Shown here piece by piece: positions 1 to 7,427 of a DNA stretch of 36,723 bases. Source of the DNA: Candidatus Roizmanbacteria bacterium RIFCSPLOWO2_01_FULL_37_12. GTDB taxonomy: Bacteria; Patescibacteriota; Microgenomatia; UBA1406; GWC2-37-13. Where the stretch lies: the NCBI GenBank assembly GCA_001789645.1, contig MGAG01000026.1, positions 59,803-96,525 on the forward strand, in the 5' to 3' direction. The position numbers were made by a program, and so were the translations under genes. Below the pieces are notes generated by a model. It had not been told where the DNA came from and made no database searches. It was given only the letters and a program-made list of their open reading frames with translations. The stretch's first letter is position 1. Every line of letters starts with the position of its first letter.

Positions 1-289
1 CAGATAACGCGCCATCTCCATCCGAAACAAAACCGGTTATTTCTGGTCTCGCGCCTACTCCACCCAGGCGTCCGATAATACCCAATGTCGGAGCATCTCC
101 TCTCTTTGACTCCCCCTTCCTCCCTTTAATTAAAATTTTTATGAACTCGGTTTTGCCCTTTTTTTCTTTAACTTCTTTAAGAAGTATTTGATCGACTTTA
201 TGTTTTTTAAATAACAGGATTAAATTTTTTCCCGGTTTACCTGAACGGTCAAGATAATCGTAGATGGTTAATACTTCATTTAATAACAT
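1..289 (-). CDS. DUF1177-family protein, N-terminal part (runs off the window)
   Basis: This is the first 96 codons of a gene that continues beyond the left edge. It starts at the ATG whose complement is 287-289, eight bases after the stop of the upstream 1001-aa gene, so the two are probably co-transcribed. The translation begins MLLNEVLTIYDYLD and contains APTLGIIGRLGGVGARPE followed by GFVSDGDGA. I recognise this as the glycine-rich N-terminal signature of the DUF1177 family, proteins of unknown biochemical function often encoded near peptidases or amino-acid genes. No clear Shine-Dalgarno precedes the ATG. The function is unknown; only the family is suggested, from the motif alone. Confidence 0.7.
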   Translation of the reverse strand, partial: MLLNEVLTIYDYLDRSGKPGKNLILLFKKHKVDQILLKEVKEKKGKTEFIKILIKGRKGESKRGDAPTLGIIGRLGGVGARPEITGFVSDGDGALS

Positions 290-297
290 ATGATTTG

Positions 298-3200
298 TTA
301 AATACTAAAAACTCTGGTTTCTCTCATTGCAAAAGCTTGTTGATCGTCAATTTTATCATAAAGATAAAGTAAATAAGTTTCCAGTTTGGGAAATATTTTC
401 AGCATCAGTTCTCTTAAAGCATTTGTATAGGGTTCCCTTAAAGCTACGCGCTGGTTTTTAAGCTGTTTTATTTGATCAGTTGTCGATAGTCTTAACTCGT
501 CAGCTTTCCGTTTTCCGTCTTCAGCACCTTGCAATGTTTTTAATCTTATTTCCATATCGTTTTGAAGTCTAGATATTTCCATATCAATACCTTCTCTTAA
601 AGGTTTTTGTTCGCTTTGCAATCTGGCAGCTTCGTTCAGAAAGAAGACAAAGTCTGAATCCCATAAAAAATTCATGGCATGATAAACTATCGGGTTTTCA
701 CTTAAAGGAAAGATATTTGCATCCGTCATAATTTTTAATTTCTCTGTAATTAACTCAACCCTTTGAATTTGCGGTTGCATTACAGTCAATGTTTTCTGAC
801 TTTGGGACAATGATGACCTGGATTTGGTTAGATCCTGATGTTTAAGTGCGATCTGCGAATTAAGATCGGTTACACTTTTTTCCGCACTTTGCTGTGTGTC
901 AGCTAACTCATTTTCAATTGCTGATAAATCCACATTGATCTGTTCACCCTTTTCAATTGCATCCAGGATATTAATTAGAATTGGAATCTGGACTATATCT
1001 TCACGGTCTGCTGGTTTTAATTCTTCCTCAGACAAGCTTAATATAGATTCCAGAGCTTTTTGTTTTTGCTCTTTTAAAGTTTTAACCGCTAGCCTATGTT
1101 CAGGAGCCAAAGCAACTTCCTCCGGATTTAGGATATAATCCACAATTTCGGAAAAAGCCTGTTGCAAATTTTTCTGACTTGTCAATTTGTCTATTTTACC
1201 TCCAATCTGACTGATAATTCCTAACTGCTTTTTTTCTTCAGCTTGTATTGGACCGATAGTCTTTAGAAGGCTGGCTTTTTTCTGAACGAGAGCTTCTTTG
1301 GCTTTTTTGTTATCGACCAAGAAAGAACTTAAATATTGCAGGTGGGCATCTACGTTATGCCGATGTAATCGGGCAGGTGAATTTAATTGTGCCTCAACCG
1401 AATCAAGAAACGTTTGTTCACCCGGTTTACCCTTAAACCTATGACCCATATCCCTGTCTTCATGTTGGACGCGATTTCCGTCTCCGGGAAGATCTGCAAA
1501 TCCTAAATATAAAGCGGTTGCGCCACCGTCAGACTGGGCAATATTTACATCTCGCATCAATCTTACACCCAGGTTGAAGGCAGGATCTTCAGTCATTTTT
1601 GACAATTCATCTACATTTGGTTCTCTTAAACCGACGAGCACCTCTTTGGGTAGATTCATTGATCCCCATCGACCGTGGTCAATCTGTTTCATTCGCACTT
1701 GAAAGTCAGCCTGAAGAAATCTTCGGGCAACTTCCATTTCTTCCTGGGTTAATCCCCCATTTCCCAGGCGGTGAACTAAAGCATTTTTTAATAATTCAAG
1801 TTGGCGTGGTCCAACATATGTATAGATAACTTCTTGAATCCTGTGTACAGGATTATAAGGGATTCCAAGTCTTTCTACCCATTCTTTTATATTGGGATTT
1901 AAGTCGAGTTCGTCGAAATTGATATTTAACATAACGGAACGCGGATTGATTAAGCGTGATCTTTTATCCAGTGCATGATTTATTCTTTCATATGAGGTAG
2001 AAACTATGCTTTGTGCTTCCTCTTTCGGAATTCCGTAACTTACCAATTTTTCTGTCCACATATCGCTTTCATTAAAATGAACCAATCCGTCCTGACCTCC
2101 TAAAATCCCACCCGAAATATGGGTTATGGTTGGGCCAAAACCCGCAACTCTCCTGGCAAAGTCGGGCAAAAATTGAGACGGTAATCTTGTTTCTTCAACA
2201 CCTTTTTTAATTTCGGCAATAGTTCTTTCTCCCTGCGTTTCTATAACGCACGAACCTCCCGTAGGAACAATTGTAATATTGGATGAAATAATATGGGGTG
2301 GAACAGCTCTGACTCTGACATAGTCCGAGGTGCCTAATTTATCTACTACCTGCTCAAATTCTAAAGGAGTTAAGTTTGCCAAATCTCGATTATGAGGACC
2401 GAACTGCGTATATCCGCTTAAATCCCCTGAATCAAATCTTACAGATCTATGCAGATCGTCGGCATATTCACCGCCATCTGGTGTCGGAGGCCAGATTTCA
2501 GATAAGACATTCAAATAAAAATTCCGGTATCTTTCCTGACGATTTTCACCTAATATAATTCCCTCTAGTGGGTCAGGCACATCCGATACAAATCCAGACC
2601 TGACCTCTTCGTTATAGATGCCAATTTCCTCACGAAAACTTGCAAGCATTTCCTGATCAAGAGAAGAAACGACCTGAATTTCTCGTAAAAGATCAACTGT
2701 TCTCAGCTGATCTAAAGGAAAAGTAGTTGTTTCCCATAAACCTTCGTCGTTTACCCAGTGGACAAACGCTACATTGCTTGTTTTATGTATTTCATAGACG
2801 AAGGGTACTCCCCCTTTAATTTGAGGAAAATCGTTTTCATATCCTCCATTGCTTAGACCTGCTAAAAATTCCGAACCGTCACTTAAAGCAAAAGCTGCTT
2901 TCGAAATACTTTGTTGGTTGGCGGGTAATTTAATCCAACCTTTTGTTTGATCTAATTCAAACTCTGAAACTCTGAAGGTAGGTGAACCATCAGCTATTTG
3001 AAATTCTCCGGGCTTGATTTCAAATCCGACAGCCCTTTGACTATCTTTTTCGGGTTTGATTAACGCAGCTTCCCATCCACCATTGGAAACGTCTTCAAGA
3101 AAAACCATTGATCGCGGTTCGTCCATCGATATTTCAGTTGCAGATGGAATTCCATACTCTCTAATGAGCAATTTGATGGGATTTTTTTCTGGTCCGACTG

Positions 3201-3303
3201 TTTGGCTTGGTAAGCTGTGAGATAAAATAGTAGATCCAATCGGTACACATTGTCTTTCATCTAGCGCTATATTAAGTCTTTGGCTTTTTGTTTCTTCACT
3301 CAT
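298..3303 (-). CDS. Orphan 1001-aa protein with long C-terminal coiled coil
   Basis: I do not recognise this protein. It starts MSEETKSQRLNIALDE and has no signal peptide or membrane segment, so it should be cytoplasmic. Residues 1 to about 620 look globular and mixed alpha/beta, with a Gly/His-rich stretch near 590-620. From about residue 640 to 980 it is dominated by Lys/Glu/Gln/Leu heptad-like sequence with two hairpin-like interruptions, typical of long antiparallel coiled coils. It lacks a Walker A motif, so it is not an SMC or Rad50 ATPase. Codon use resembles its neighbours. It lies 155 bases downstream of cysS and just upstream of the DUF1177-type gene. Its ATG follows GGGAGG with a ten-base spacer, but that SD forms the 3' arm of a terminator-like hairpin (separate entry). 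Confidence 0.75.
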   Translation of the reverse strand: MSEETKSQRLNIALDERQCVPIGSTILSHSLPSQTVGPEKNPIKLLIREYGIPSATEISMDEPRSMVFLEDVSNGGWEAALIKPEKDSQRAVGFEIKPGEFQIADGSPTFRVSEFELDQTKGWIKLPANQQSISKAAFALSDGSEFLAGLSNGGYENDFPQIKGGVPFVYEIHKTSNVAFVHWVNDEGLWETTTFPLDQLRTVDLLREIQVVSSLDQEMLASFREEIGIYNEEVRSGFVSDVPDPLEGIILGENRQERYRNFYLNVLSEIWPPTPDGGEYADDLHRSVRFDSGDLSGYTQFGPHNRDLANLTPLEFEQVVDKLGTSDYVRVRAVPPHIISSNITIVPTGGSCVIETQGERTIAEIKKGVEETRLPSQFLPDFARRVAGFGPTITHISGGILGGQDGLVHFNESDMWTEKLVSYGIPKEEAQSIVSTSYERINHALDKRSRLINPRSVMLNINFDELDLNPNIKEWVERLGIPYNPVHRIQEVIYTYVGPRQLELLKNALVHRLGNGGLTQEEMEVARRFLQADFQVRMKQIDHGRWGSMNLPKEVLVGLREPNVDELSKMTEDPAFNLGVRLMRDVNIAQSDGGATALYLGFADLPGDGNRVQHEDRDMGHRFKGKPGEQTFLDSVEAQLNSPARLHRHNVDAHLQYLSSFLVDNKKAKEALVQKKASLLKTIGPIQAEEKKQLGIISQIGGKIDKLTSQKNLQQAFSEIVDYILNPEEVALAPEHRLAVKTLKEQKQKALESILSLSEEELKPADREDIVQIPILINILDAIEKGEQINVDLSAIENELADTQQSAEKSVTDLNSQIALKHQDLTKSRSSLSQSQKTLTVMQPQIQRVELITEKLKIMTDANIFPLSENPIVYHAMNFLWDSDFVFFLNEAARLQSEQKPLREGIDMEISRLQNDMEIRLKTLQGAEDGKRKADELRLSTTDQIKQLKNQRVALREPYTNALRELMLKIFPKLETYLLYLYDKIDDQQAFAMRETRVFSI

Positions 3304-3305
3304 AT

Positions 3306-3385
3306 AAAAAAAACCTCCCTTAGTTCTGGGAGGTAAATTTATGAAAAGGTTTAATCAATCAATAAATCCTCCCGCCCTTATCGGG
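3306..3385 (-). promoter_or_regulatory. Attenuator-like leader: terminator hairpin that buries the SD of the 1001-aa gene
   Basis: On the minus strand, ACCTCCC (3328-3334) pairs perfectly with GGGAGGT (3313-3319) across an eight-base loop. A run of eight T follows (3306-3313), which is the form of an intrinsic terminator. The run ends two bases before the ATG at 3303, and the same GGGAGG is the only SD candidate. Upstream, a second GGGAGG (3368-3373) can pair with CCTCCC (3328-3333) instead, and part of it can pair with CCCG at 3382-3385. This gives mutually exclusive 1:2, 2:3 and 3:4 pairings as in a transcription attenuator. It could also simply be the cysS terminator reused as an SD. The pairing is seen in the sequence; regulation is inferred. 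Confidence 0.5.
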
Positions 3386-3457
3386 TGAGAAAAAGGAAGT
3401 ATTTAATTGACCAAACCTGATTTTTCATGATTAAGTGAATAATATAACAGAGGTTTA

Positions 3458-4879
3458 TTATTTTTGCAAGAGTAAAATGGATTTTTTAATTTTAAATCCG
3501 TCGTCGATGTCTTCAATAATGAATCCTTTTTCATTTATTTGTTTACGAAGATTATCGGCAAGTTCAAAGTCTCCTTTTTTTCTCGCTTCAATCCTGTCTT
3601 TTGCTAGACGTAAAATTTGTTGAGGAATTTTCTCTTCATTAAATTCATTAAGTTTCAAACCGAATACTTGGTCAAATTCAAATAACAGATCAAGTTTATC
3701 AGTAGAAGGGATACTTGATTTTAACATTGTCCAGGTTAACGCCAGGGCTTGCGGGATCTGACAGTCATTTGAGATAAACTCAGAAAAATTCTGTCGGTAA
3801 GTATCTAATTGGGCTAATTTTTCCTTCGAAAGCACCGATCTCTGGGTTTGTTTTCGCAAGGAGAAAACAAAATTCTTTAAATTGAAATATCCTTCTCTGG
3901 CTGCCGATAGTCCGTTCCAGGTAAAGTTTTGTTTGGAGCGATAGTGTGCATTGAGATAAAAATAGCGAAGATCCAACGGATCGAAACCTTGCGCCTGAAT
4001 TTCAGCAAGAGTGAAGCCTGTTCCCTTTGACTTGGCCATTTTTTCCCCTTCAAAACTTAGGTGTTCGTTGTGCAGCCAATAGTTGACAAATTTTACACCG
4101 TTGGCAGCTTCGCTTTGTGCTATTTCATTAGTATGATGTACTGCAATATGTTCTATTCCGCCCATGTGAATATCGATCGTTTGTCCGAGTAGACTTTTTG
4201 CCATGACGCTGCATTCGATATGCCAGCCAGGGAATCCCTCTCCCCAAGGGGAGGCCCAGGTCTGGAGAGCGTTCCTGTGCGAACCTTTTTTAAAAAACCA
4301 GAGAGCAAAATCGGCAAAATGTCTTTTTTGCGGATCATCAATTTTACCTTTGCCGCTTCCGGCAATATTTAAATCAATATTTTGTCTATTAAGTTGGTTG
4401 TAATTCTTATATGAGCTGACGTCGAAATAAACAGCATAATCAGTAAAGTAGGCATGATTTTTGTCAAGTAGAATTTTTATCATATCCTGCATCTGTGGAA
4501 TAAACTCGGAGGCTTTCGGTTTGAAGCCGGGAGGTAGAATGTTTAATTTCTCGGTGTCAGCTTCAAAGATTTTTATGTACTTTTCTGCTATTTGATCTGG
4601 TGTTAGGCCTTCCCTTTTAGATGCCTTTTCCATCTTGTCTTCTCCTTCGTCTTGGTCGCTAGTCAGATGACCAACGTCGGTGTAATTTCTCACAAAGATT
4701 ACTTTATTGTCCAGAAAGATAAGGCTTCGTCTAATAAGGTCTGCCCAGGTCATGGCGCGTAAATTACCGATGTGTTGTACCCAGTAGACGGTTGGACCAC
4801 AGTGATAGAACTTTACGGTTCGATCCTCTAAGGGCTTAAAATCTTCCAATCTTCTTGTTAGACTATTATATAGCTTCAT
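3458..4879 (-). CDS. cysS: Cysteinyl-tRNA synthetase
   Basis: This class I aminoacyl-tRNA synthetase charges tRNA-Cys with cysteine in the cytoplasm. At 473 aa it has the normal family length. The HIGH signature is HIGN at residues 36-39 and the KMSKS loop is KMAKS at 280-284. The zinc site that selects cysteine is intact: Cys27 in FYHCGPT, Cys223 in WHIECS, and His248/Glu252 in HHTNE. The start ATG at 4879 lies seven bases after a TATACT box, so the message is probably leaderless. The C-terminal anticodon-binding region is present. It is well supported, with nothing unusual in the catalytic core. Confidence 0.97.
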   Translation of the reverse strand: MKLYNSLTRRLEDFKPLEDRTVKFYHCGPTVYWVQHIGNLRAMTWADLIRRSLIFLDNKVIFVRNYTDVGHLTSDQDEGEDKMEKASKREGLTPDQIAEKYIKIFEADTEKLNILPPGFKPKASEFIPQMQDMIKILLDKNHAYFTDYAVYFDVSSYKNYNQLNRQNIDLNIAGSGKGKIDDPQKRHFADFALWFFKKGSHRNALQTWASPWGEGFPGWHIECSVMAKSLLGQTIDIHMGGIEHIAVHHTNEIAQSEAANGVKFVNYWLHNEHLSFEGEKMAKSKGTGFTLAEIQAQGFDPLDLRYFYLNAHYRSKQNFTWNGLSAAREGYFNLKNFVFSLRKQTQRSVLSKEKLAQLDTYRQNFSEFISNDCQIPQALALTWTMLKSSIPSTDKLDLLFEFDQVFGLKLNEFNEEKIPQQILRLAKDRIEARKKGDFELADNLRKQINEKGFIIEDIDDGFKIKKSILLLQK

Positions 4880-4886
4880 GCTGTTC

Positions 4887-4915
4887 AGTATACACCCTAG
4901 CCTGAAAATTGCAAA
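4887..4915 (-). promoter_or_regulatory. Promoter of cysS (leaderless type)
   Basis: Minus strand: -10 TATACT at 4887-4892, 17-bp spacer, weak -35 TTTGCA at 4910-4915. Only seven bases separate the -10 box from the cysS ATG, so initiation should occur at or next to the A of the start codon. No SD can fit in between. Confidence 0.6.
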
Positions 4916-5085
4916 AGGTCAATAAAATTGATCGTACTTTATTGCCGATCAGTGTATTTTTATTAACAGTCAATATTTTTGACCAAGCAAAATTGATCAT
5001 TATCCAGATATGCTGCCAATAAATATTAGGATAAAACTTGAATGAGATGCATCGTAAAAATATTTTCAACTATTGCTTATTCTGA

Positions 5086-5193
5086 ATTTTATTGCGCTAG
5101 GTGAATACCTCGCTTCTTGAAGCGAGGATGAACTGAGAAATAATACAACCAGCAACAAAATACCTCGTCAATTTATTGCGAGGTATTTTATTT
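5086..5193 (+). repeat. 108-bp structured repeat, copy 1
   Basis: It is identical to 18226-18333 at 105 of 108 positions (differences at 5097, 5118 and 5122). It contains two hairpins. One is the 20-bp inverted repeat 5108-5127 (CCTCGCTTC / GAAGCGAGG with a TT centre). The other is AAAATACCTCG at 5157-5167 against CGAGGTATTTT at 5179-5189, loop 11. Both hairpins begin with the direct repeat AATACCTCG. Two terminal hairpins and no open frame resemble non-autonomous derivatives of IS200/IS605-type elements. No transposase is in the window. Confidence 0.85.
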
Positions 5194-5742
5194 CTTGTCC
5201 TATGAAATTATGTATTAAAAATATATTATGCAACGCAAGTTTCATAAGGCTTTACTGTTTGAGATCAGTTGTGTATTGTCCAGTATCTGACGGTGTTGAG
5301 AATTCCTTGATTATCCCGATTAAGTCGGGGTCACTCGAAGAATAAAGTGCGATTGTGAAATTAAGTAAATTTAACGGATTATTACTATTTTTTCTGCCGT
5401 CTTTTTTACGGTTGATAAAAATCGGACGTACTCAATAAACCTGTTATTTTAAGTAAAAATCTGGGGTGTCCTCATTTTAAAACACCAATTAATAATTTTT
5501 TTTACAGAAATAAAATATTTTAATTCAACAGACAGGACAGGTAAGATTTTTTAAAATTAATTATTTGTATATCTTATAGTATTTAATATTTTTTGCAATG
5601 TAAATCTGATAATCGCCGCCAAGAATATATCTTAGGATTTGAGATTTCAACTCTTGAAGTAATTTAAAACAATCAAGCTAATTAAATCGGAATTAATTTT
5701 TACAGAACACGGATTATGGGGATTTTAGATCGAGGTGACAGC

Positions 5743-5776
5743 TTTTATTACCAAAAAATATTTTTTGGTAATAAAA
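5743..5776. repeat. Perfect 34-bp palindrome
   Basis: The left arm TTTTATTACCAAAAAAT (5743-5759) is followed directly by its exact reverse complement (5760-5776). No gene lies within 300 bp on either side. It may be a bidirectional terminator, a protein-binding site or a cruciform. There is no GC-rich stem, so a strong intrinsic terminator is unlikely. Confidence 0.7.
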
Positions 5777-6082
5777 TAAAATGGTTGGGTTAGTTTATAA
5801 TATACACCAAGTTTCGGCTTGATATAGTAGCCTAAATAGAAACGATCCACAGATTAGCAATTAAATATTTAGTCTGATAAATTAAGGTTTATGCTGTTAG
5901 TTTAGGCCAAACTGCGGTTATTTTTACAATGAAAATAGACGGGAACCAGGCCAAACCATTTTTTGTTAAATTCATATCTCTCGGTTAGCATGTTTTTAAT
6001 TTAAAAAGTTTCTGTGTTAATAAAACAAAATCGACTGATTTAAGGTTGACTTATATTTAAATATAAAGACCCATAATATTAG

Positions 6083-6120
6083 TCGGGACGGAGGGAATTG
6101 AATCCCTCGACTTCGCTCGG
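6083..6120 (-). pseudogene. 3' half of a second tRNA-Pro-like gene
   Basis: Read on the minus strand, the segment gives CCGAG (anticodon-stem 3' strand), a seven-base variable region, T-stem GAGGG/CCCTC, acceptor strand CGTCCCG and discriminator A. CCGAG is exactly complementary to CTCGG at 6266-6270, and CGTCCCG to CGGGACG at 6289-6295. The two pieces therefore form one cloverleaf interrupted by 138 bp. The T-loop is eight bases (ATTCAATT) instead of seven, suggesting decay. No CCA is encoded. Confidence 0.6.
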
Positions 6121-6167
6121 GACTTTAGCCCACTTCTTCTCGGCTCCGTCTGCCTAAACTTTTCATG

Positions 6168-6239
6168 TCGGGGATGTGAGATTTGAACTCACGGCCTCAC
6201 GGTCCCGAACCGTGCGCGCTACCGCTGCGCCAATCCCCG
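6168..6239 (-). tRNA. tRNA-Pro(CGG)
   Basis: A complete 72-nt cloverleaf on the minus strand. The acceptor is CGGGGAT/ATCCCCG with C1-G72 and A73, the usual tRNA-Pro identity features. The D-stem is GCGC/GCGC, the anticodon stem CACGG/CCGTG around loop TTCGGGA (anticodon CGG), and the T-arm GTGAG-TTCAAAT-CTCAC. CCA is not encoded. It sits inside a split tRNA-Pro-like gene and would be transcribed from the promoter in front of the 5' half. Confidence 0.93.
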
Positions 6240-6258
6240 TTACGGTAAGTGCAGGCGT

Positions 6259-6295
6259 ATCCGAACCGAGCGTTCTTCCGACGAACTACGTCCCG
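6259..6295 (-). pseudogene. 5' half of a split tRNA-Pro-like gene (anticodon CGG)
   Basis: Thirty-seven bases on the minus strand: acceptor strand CGGGACG, TA, D-stem GTTC/GAAC around GTCGGAA, G26, anticodon-stem strand CTCGG and a seven-base loop TTCGGAT with anticodon CGG. It stops exactly at the 3' edge of the anticodon loop and continues into ACGCCTGCACT, a sequence also found after the tRNA-Val 5' half at 28903-28940. The matching 3' half lies at 6083-6120, beyond an intact tRNA-Pro. Confidence 0.65.
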
Positions 6296-6303
6296 TTTGA
6301 ACT

Positions 6304-6309
6304 ATTATA
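6304..6309 (-). promoter_or_regulatory. TATAAT box of the tRNA-Pro locus
   Basis: TATAAT on the minus strand ends eight bases before C1 of the 5' tRNA half. Transcription would therefore start at the broken tRNA and run through the intact tRNA-Pro. It directly abuts the stop codon of the 189-aa gene. Confidence 0.6.
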
Positions 6310-6879
6310 TCACTGTTTTCCGGATGAAGGTTTAACTTCGGCATGTTGACGCTGAGCGACCTTTTTCGGTGAAAAAATGCTTCTTCTTATCCTGCCTTTT
6401 GGTATTTCTGTGGTCTGATCTTGTTTCTTTTTTGCCTCTTCCTTTCTTTTTTTCTCTTGCAGTTCGTGGATTTCTTTTCTCTTCTTTTCGCTTTCTGCCT
6501 GTTTGTTTTGCTGCAAAACTTCTTCTTCTCCCCGTTTGACTAATTGGAATAATCTTTGTTTTAGTATTTCGGCTTTTTGTTTATCGTTATTTTGATAACT
6601 TTTAGCCAATTTATCGAGATTAAGCGGTGTATGCCTGTTCTCTCGTTTAACTTCGGGATTCCTGCCTTCCTGTTGTGATATCATACTCTTTTTATGCTTG
6701 GAGGATTCGTCATTGCTATCCGGGGTTTGAGAGGAAACACCTAGGATCTGTTCCCACATCTTGGTCGGACTTATTGTTGAAGAAATTTGTTGAACAGCAG
6801 ACTTACCGGCTTTTTTAGCTTGCGTTGCTCCCTGTTCGACAAGTTTTTCAAAAGTGTCTTCTAGTTGTTGTTTGACCAT
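6310..6879 (-). CDS. Charged Lys/Gln/Glu-rich small protein, unknown function
   Basis: 189 aa, starting MVKQQLEDTFEKLVEQG. It has no signal peptide or membrane span. It is strongly biased toward Lys, Gln, Glu and Ser. Residues about 95-155 form a predicted single alpha-helix or coiled coil (repeated KKRKE/EEAKKK words), and the tail has the basic motif RIRRSIFSPKK. I do not recognise a domain. Short lysine-rich proteins of this style occur in many CPR genomes, but that is a stylistic resemblance. It lies downstream of the DUF59 gene in the same direction, with a 97-bp repeat (6889-6985) filling the gap. No SD is visible at the ATG. It could bind nucleic acid, by composition only. Confidence 0.65.
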   Translation of the reverse strand: MVKQQLEDTFEKLVEQGATQAKKAGKSAVQQISSTISPTKMWEQILGVSSQTPDSNDESSKHKKSMISQQEGRNPEVKRENRHTPLNLDKLAKSYQNNDKQKAEILKQRLFQLVKRGEEEVLQQNKQAESEKKRKEIHELQEKKRKEEAKKKQDQTTEIPKGRIRRSIFSPKKVAQRQHAEVKPSSGKQ

Positions 6880-6888
6880 AGTTATAAA

Positions 6889-6985
6889 ATGGATCCTGTC
6901 TCGAATTCATTGCCGTCAGTGCTCGAACCAGAAGAAACTGGAAAAATTCTGCGCGCTGCCGGGACCCTTTCTTCTCGACACCCAT
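6889..6985 (+). repeat. About 100-bp inverted-end repeat, copy A
   Basis: It matches 9108-9208 over its full length with small indels. It begins ATGGATCCTGTCTCGA and ends TCGACACCCAT, giving imperfect inverted ends (ATGG / CCCAT). The flanks extend the pairing (ATAAAATGG against CCCATTTTAT). Inside is a CCAG/CTGG hairpin. It fills the gap between the DUF59 gene and the 189-aa gene and lies antisense to them, whereas copy B lies sense to its neighbours. Confidence 0.8.
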
Positions 6986-6992
6986 TTTATTT

Positions 6993-7298
6993 CTAAATTC
7001 CCAACATTGCTTTGGCTCTTTCGGACATTTTTTCCATTGACCAGGGCGGATCGAAGGTGAGTTCCAGATCAATTTTATTAACGGGTATTCCGAGTTCTTT
7101 GAGCTTGCTTTTTACCTCCTCTTCTATCAAAGAAAATAAGGGGCAACCAATTGTCGTCAAGGTCATGAGAATTTTTATCCTTCCGGATTTAAGTTGCTCT
7201 ATTTTATAGACCAATCCCAAATCGACAATCGAAATATTGAGTTCAGGATCCATGACTTCTTGTAACTTTTCTCTTATTTTTTTTTGAGTAAATTGCAT
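6993..7298 (-). CDS. DUF59 / MIP18-family Fe-S assembly protein
   Basis: 101 aa, a complete single-domain member of the DUF59 (MIP18, SufT/PaaD-like) family, which helps mature or traffic iron-sulfur clusters. The family signature is clear: DPELNISIVDLGLVY at residues 17-31, and TTIGCPL with conserved Cys52 at 48-54. The C-terminus LTFDPPWSMEKMSERAKAMLG matches the usual ending. The ATG at 7298 lies seven bases after TATACT (7306-7311), so translation is probably leaderless. No suf or isc genes are nearby. The family assignment is firm; its partner is unknown. Confidence 0.92.
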   Translation of the reverse strand: MQFTQKKIREKLQEVMDPELNISIVDLGLVYKIEQLKSGRIKILMTLTTIGCPLFSLIEEEVKSKLKELGIPVNKIDLELTFDPPWSMEKMSERAKAMLGI

Positions 7299-7305
7299 AT
7301 ATATA

Positions 7306-7311
7306 AGTATA
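7306..7311 (-). promoter_or_regulatory. -10 box of the DUF59 gene (leaderless type)
   Basis: TATACT on the minus strand ends seven bases before the ATG. It is divergent from the rnj promoter in a very AT-rich 129-bp region. Confidence 0.55.
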
Positions 7312-7414
7312 TCAGCTGGTATAATGTCTTTAATACTAAAAATTAAAGTTCAAATATAAAATATACAGACTAAATATGAATTTTTATTATATTTGCTATT
7401 TATATTTTATTTTT

Positions 7415-7420
7415 TATATT
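7415..7420 (+). promoter_or_regulatory. -10 box of rnj (leaderless type)
   Basis: TATATT ends seven bases before the rnj ATG at 7428. TTGCTA at 7393-7398 with a 16-bp spacer is a weak -35. No SD can be placed before the start. Confidence 0.5.
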
Positions 7421-7427
7421 TAATATT

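Larger units (their letters stand above)
4916..6082. other. Gene-poor AT-rich intergenic stretch
   Basis: About 1.2 kb without a convincing protein gene on either strand; open frames are short and lack start signals. It holds the 108-bp repeat at 5086-5193, a small hairpin CCCGA/TCGGG at 5315-5329, a GGTGT/ACACC hairpin near 5460-5490, the 34-bp palindrome at 5743-5776 and an isolated TATAAT at 5796-5801 (plus). The last could start an untranslated RNA running toward 6.08 kb, but I see no known RNA family (no RNase P, tmRNA, 6S or SRP signature). It could be decayed coding sequence or a small-RNA locus. Confidence 0.5.

Noticed and set aside
298-3303. SMC/Rad50-type ATPase, suggested by the coiled coil
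   Set aside because: There is no Walker A, no signature motif and no Walker B; only the coiled coil is similar.
5086-5193. CRISPR repeats
   Set aside because: Only two copies in the whole window, 13 kb apart, with no spacer periodicity and no cas genes.
5315-5329. Intrinsic terminator at the CCCGA/TCGGG hairpin
   Set aside because: The stem is only five pairs and no T-run follows on either strand.
6083-6167. 3' end of a tmRNA or a separate class II tRNA (GACGGAG / CTCCGTC pairing)
   Set aside because: The pairing exists, but no tag reading frame, TTCGAC-type 5' end or anticodon arm fits. The match to the 5' half at 6259-6295 explains acceptor, anticodon and T stems together.
6083-6295. Group I intron in the split tRNA-Pro
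   Set aside because: The 138-bp insertion is mostly a complete 72-nt tRNA. The remaining 19 and 47 bases are too short for a group I core, and no convincing P, Q, R, S elements were found.
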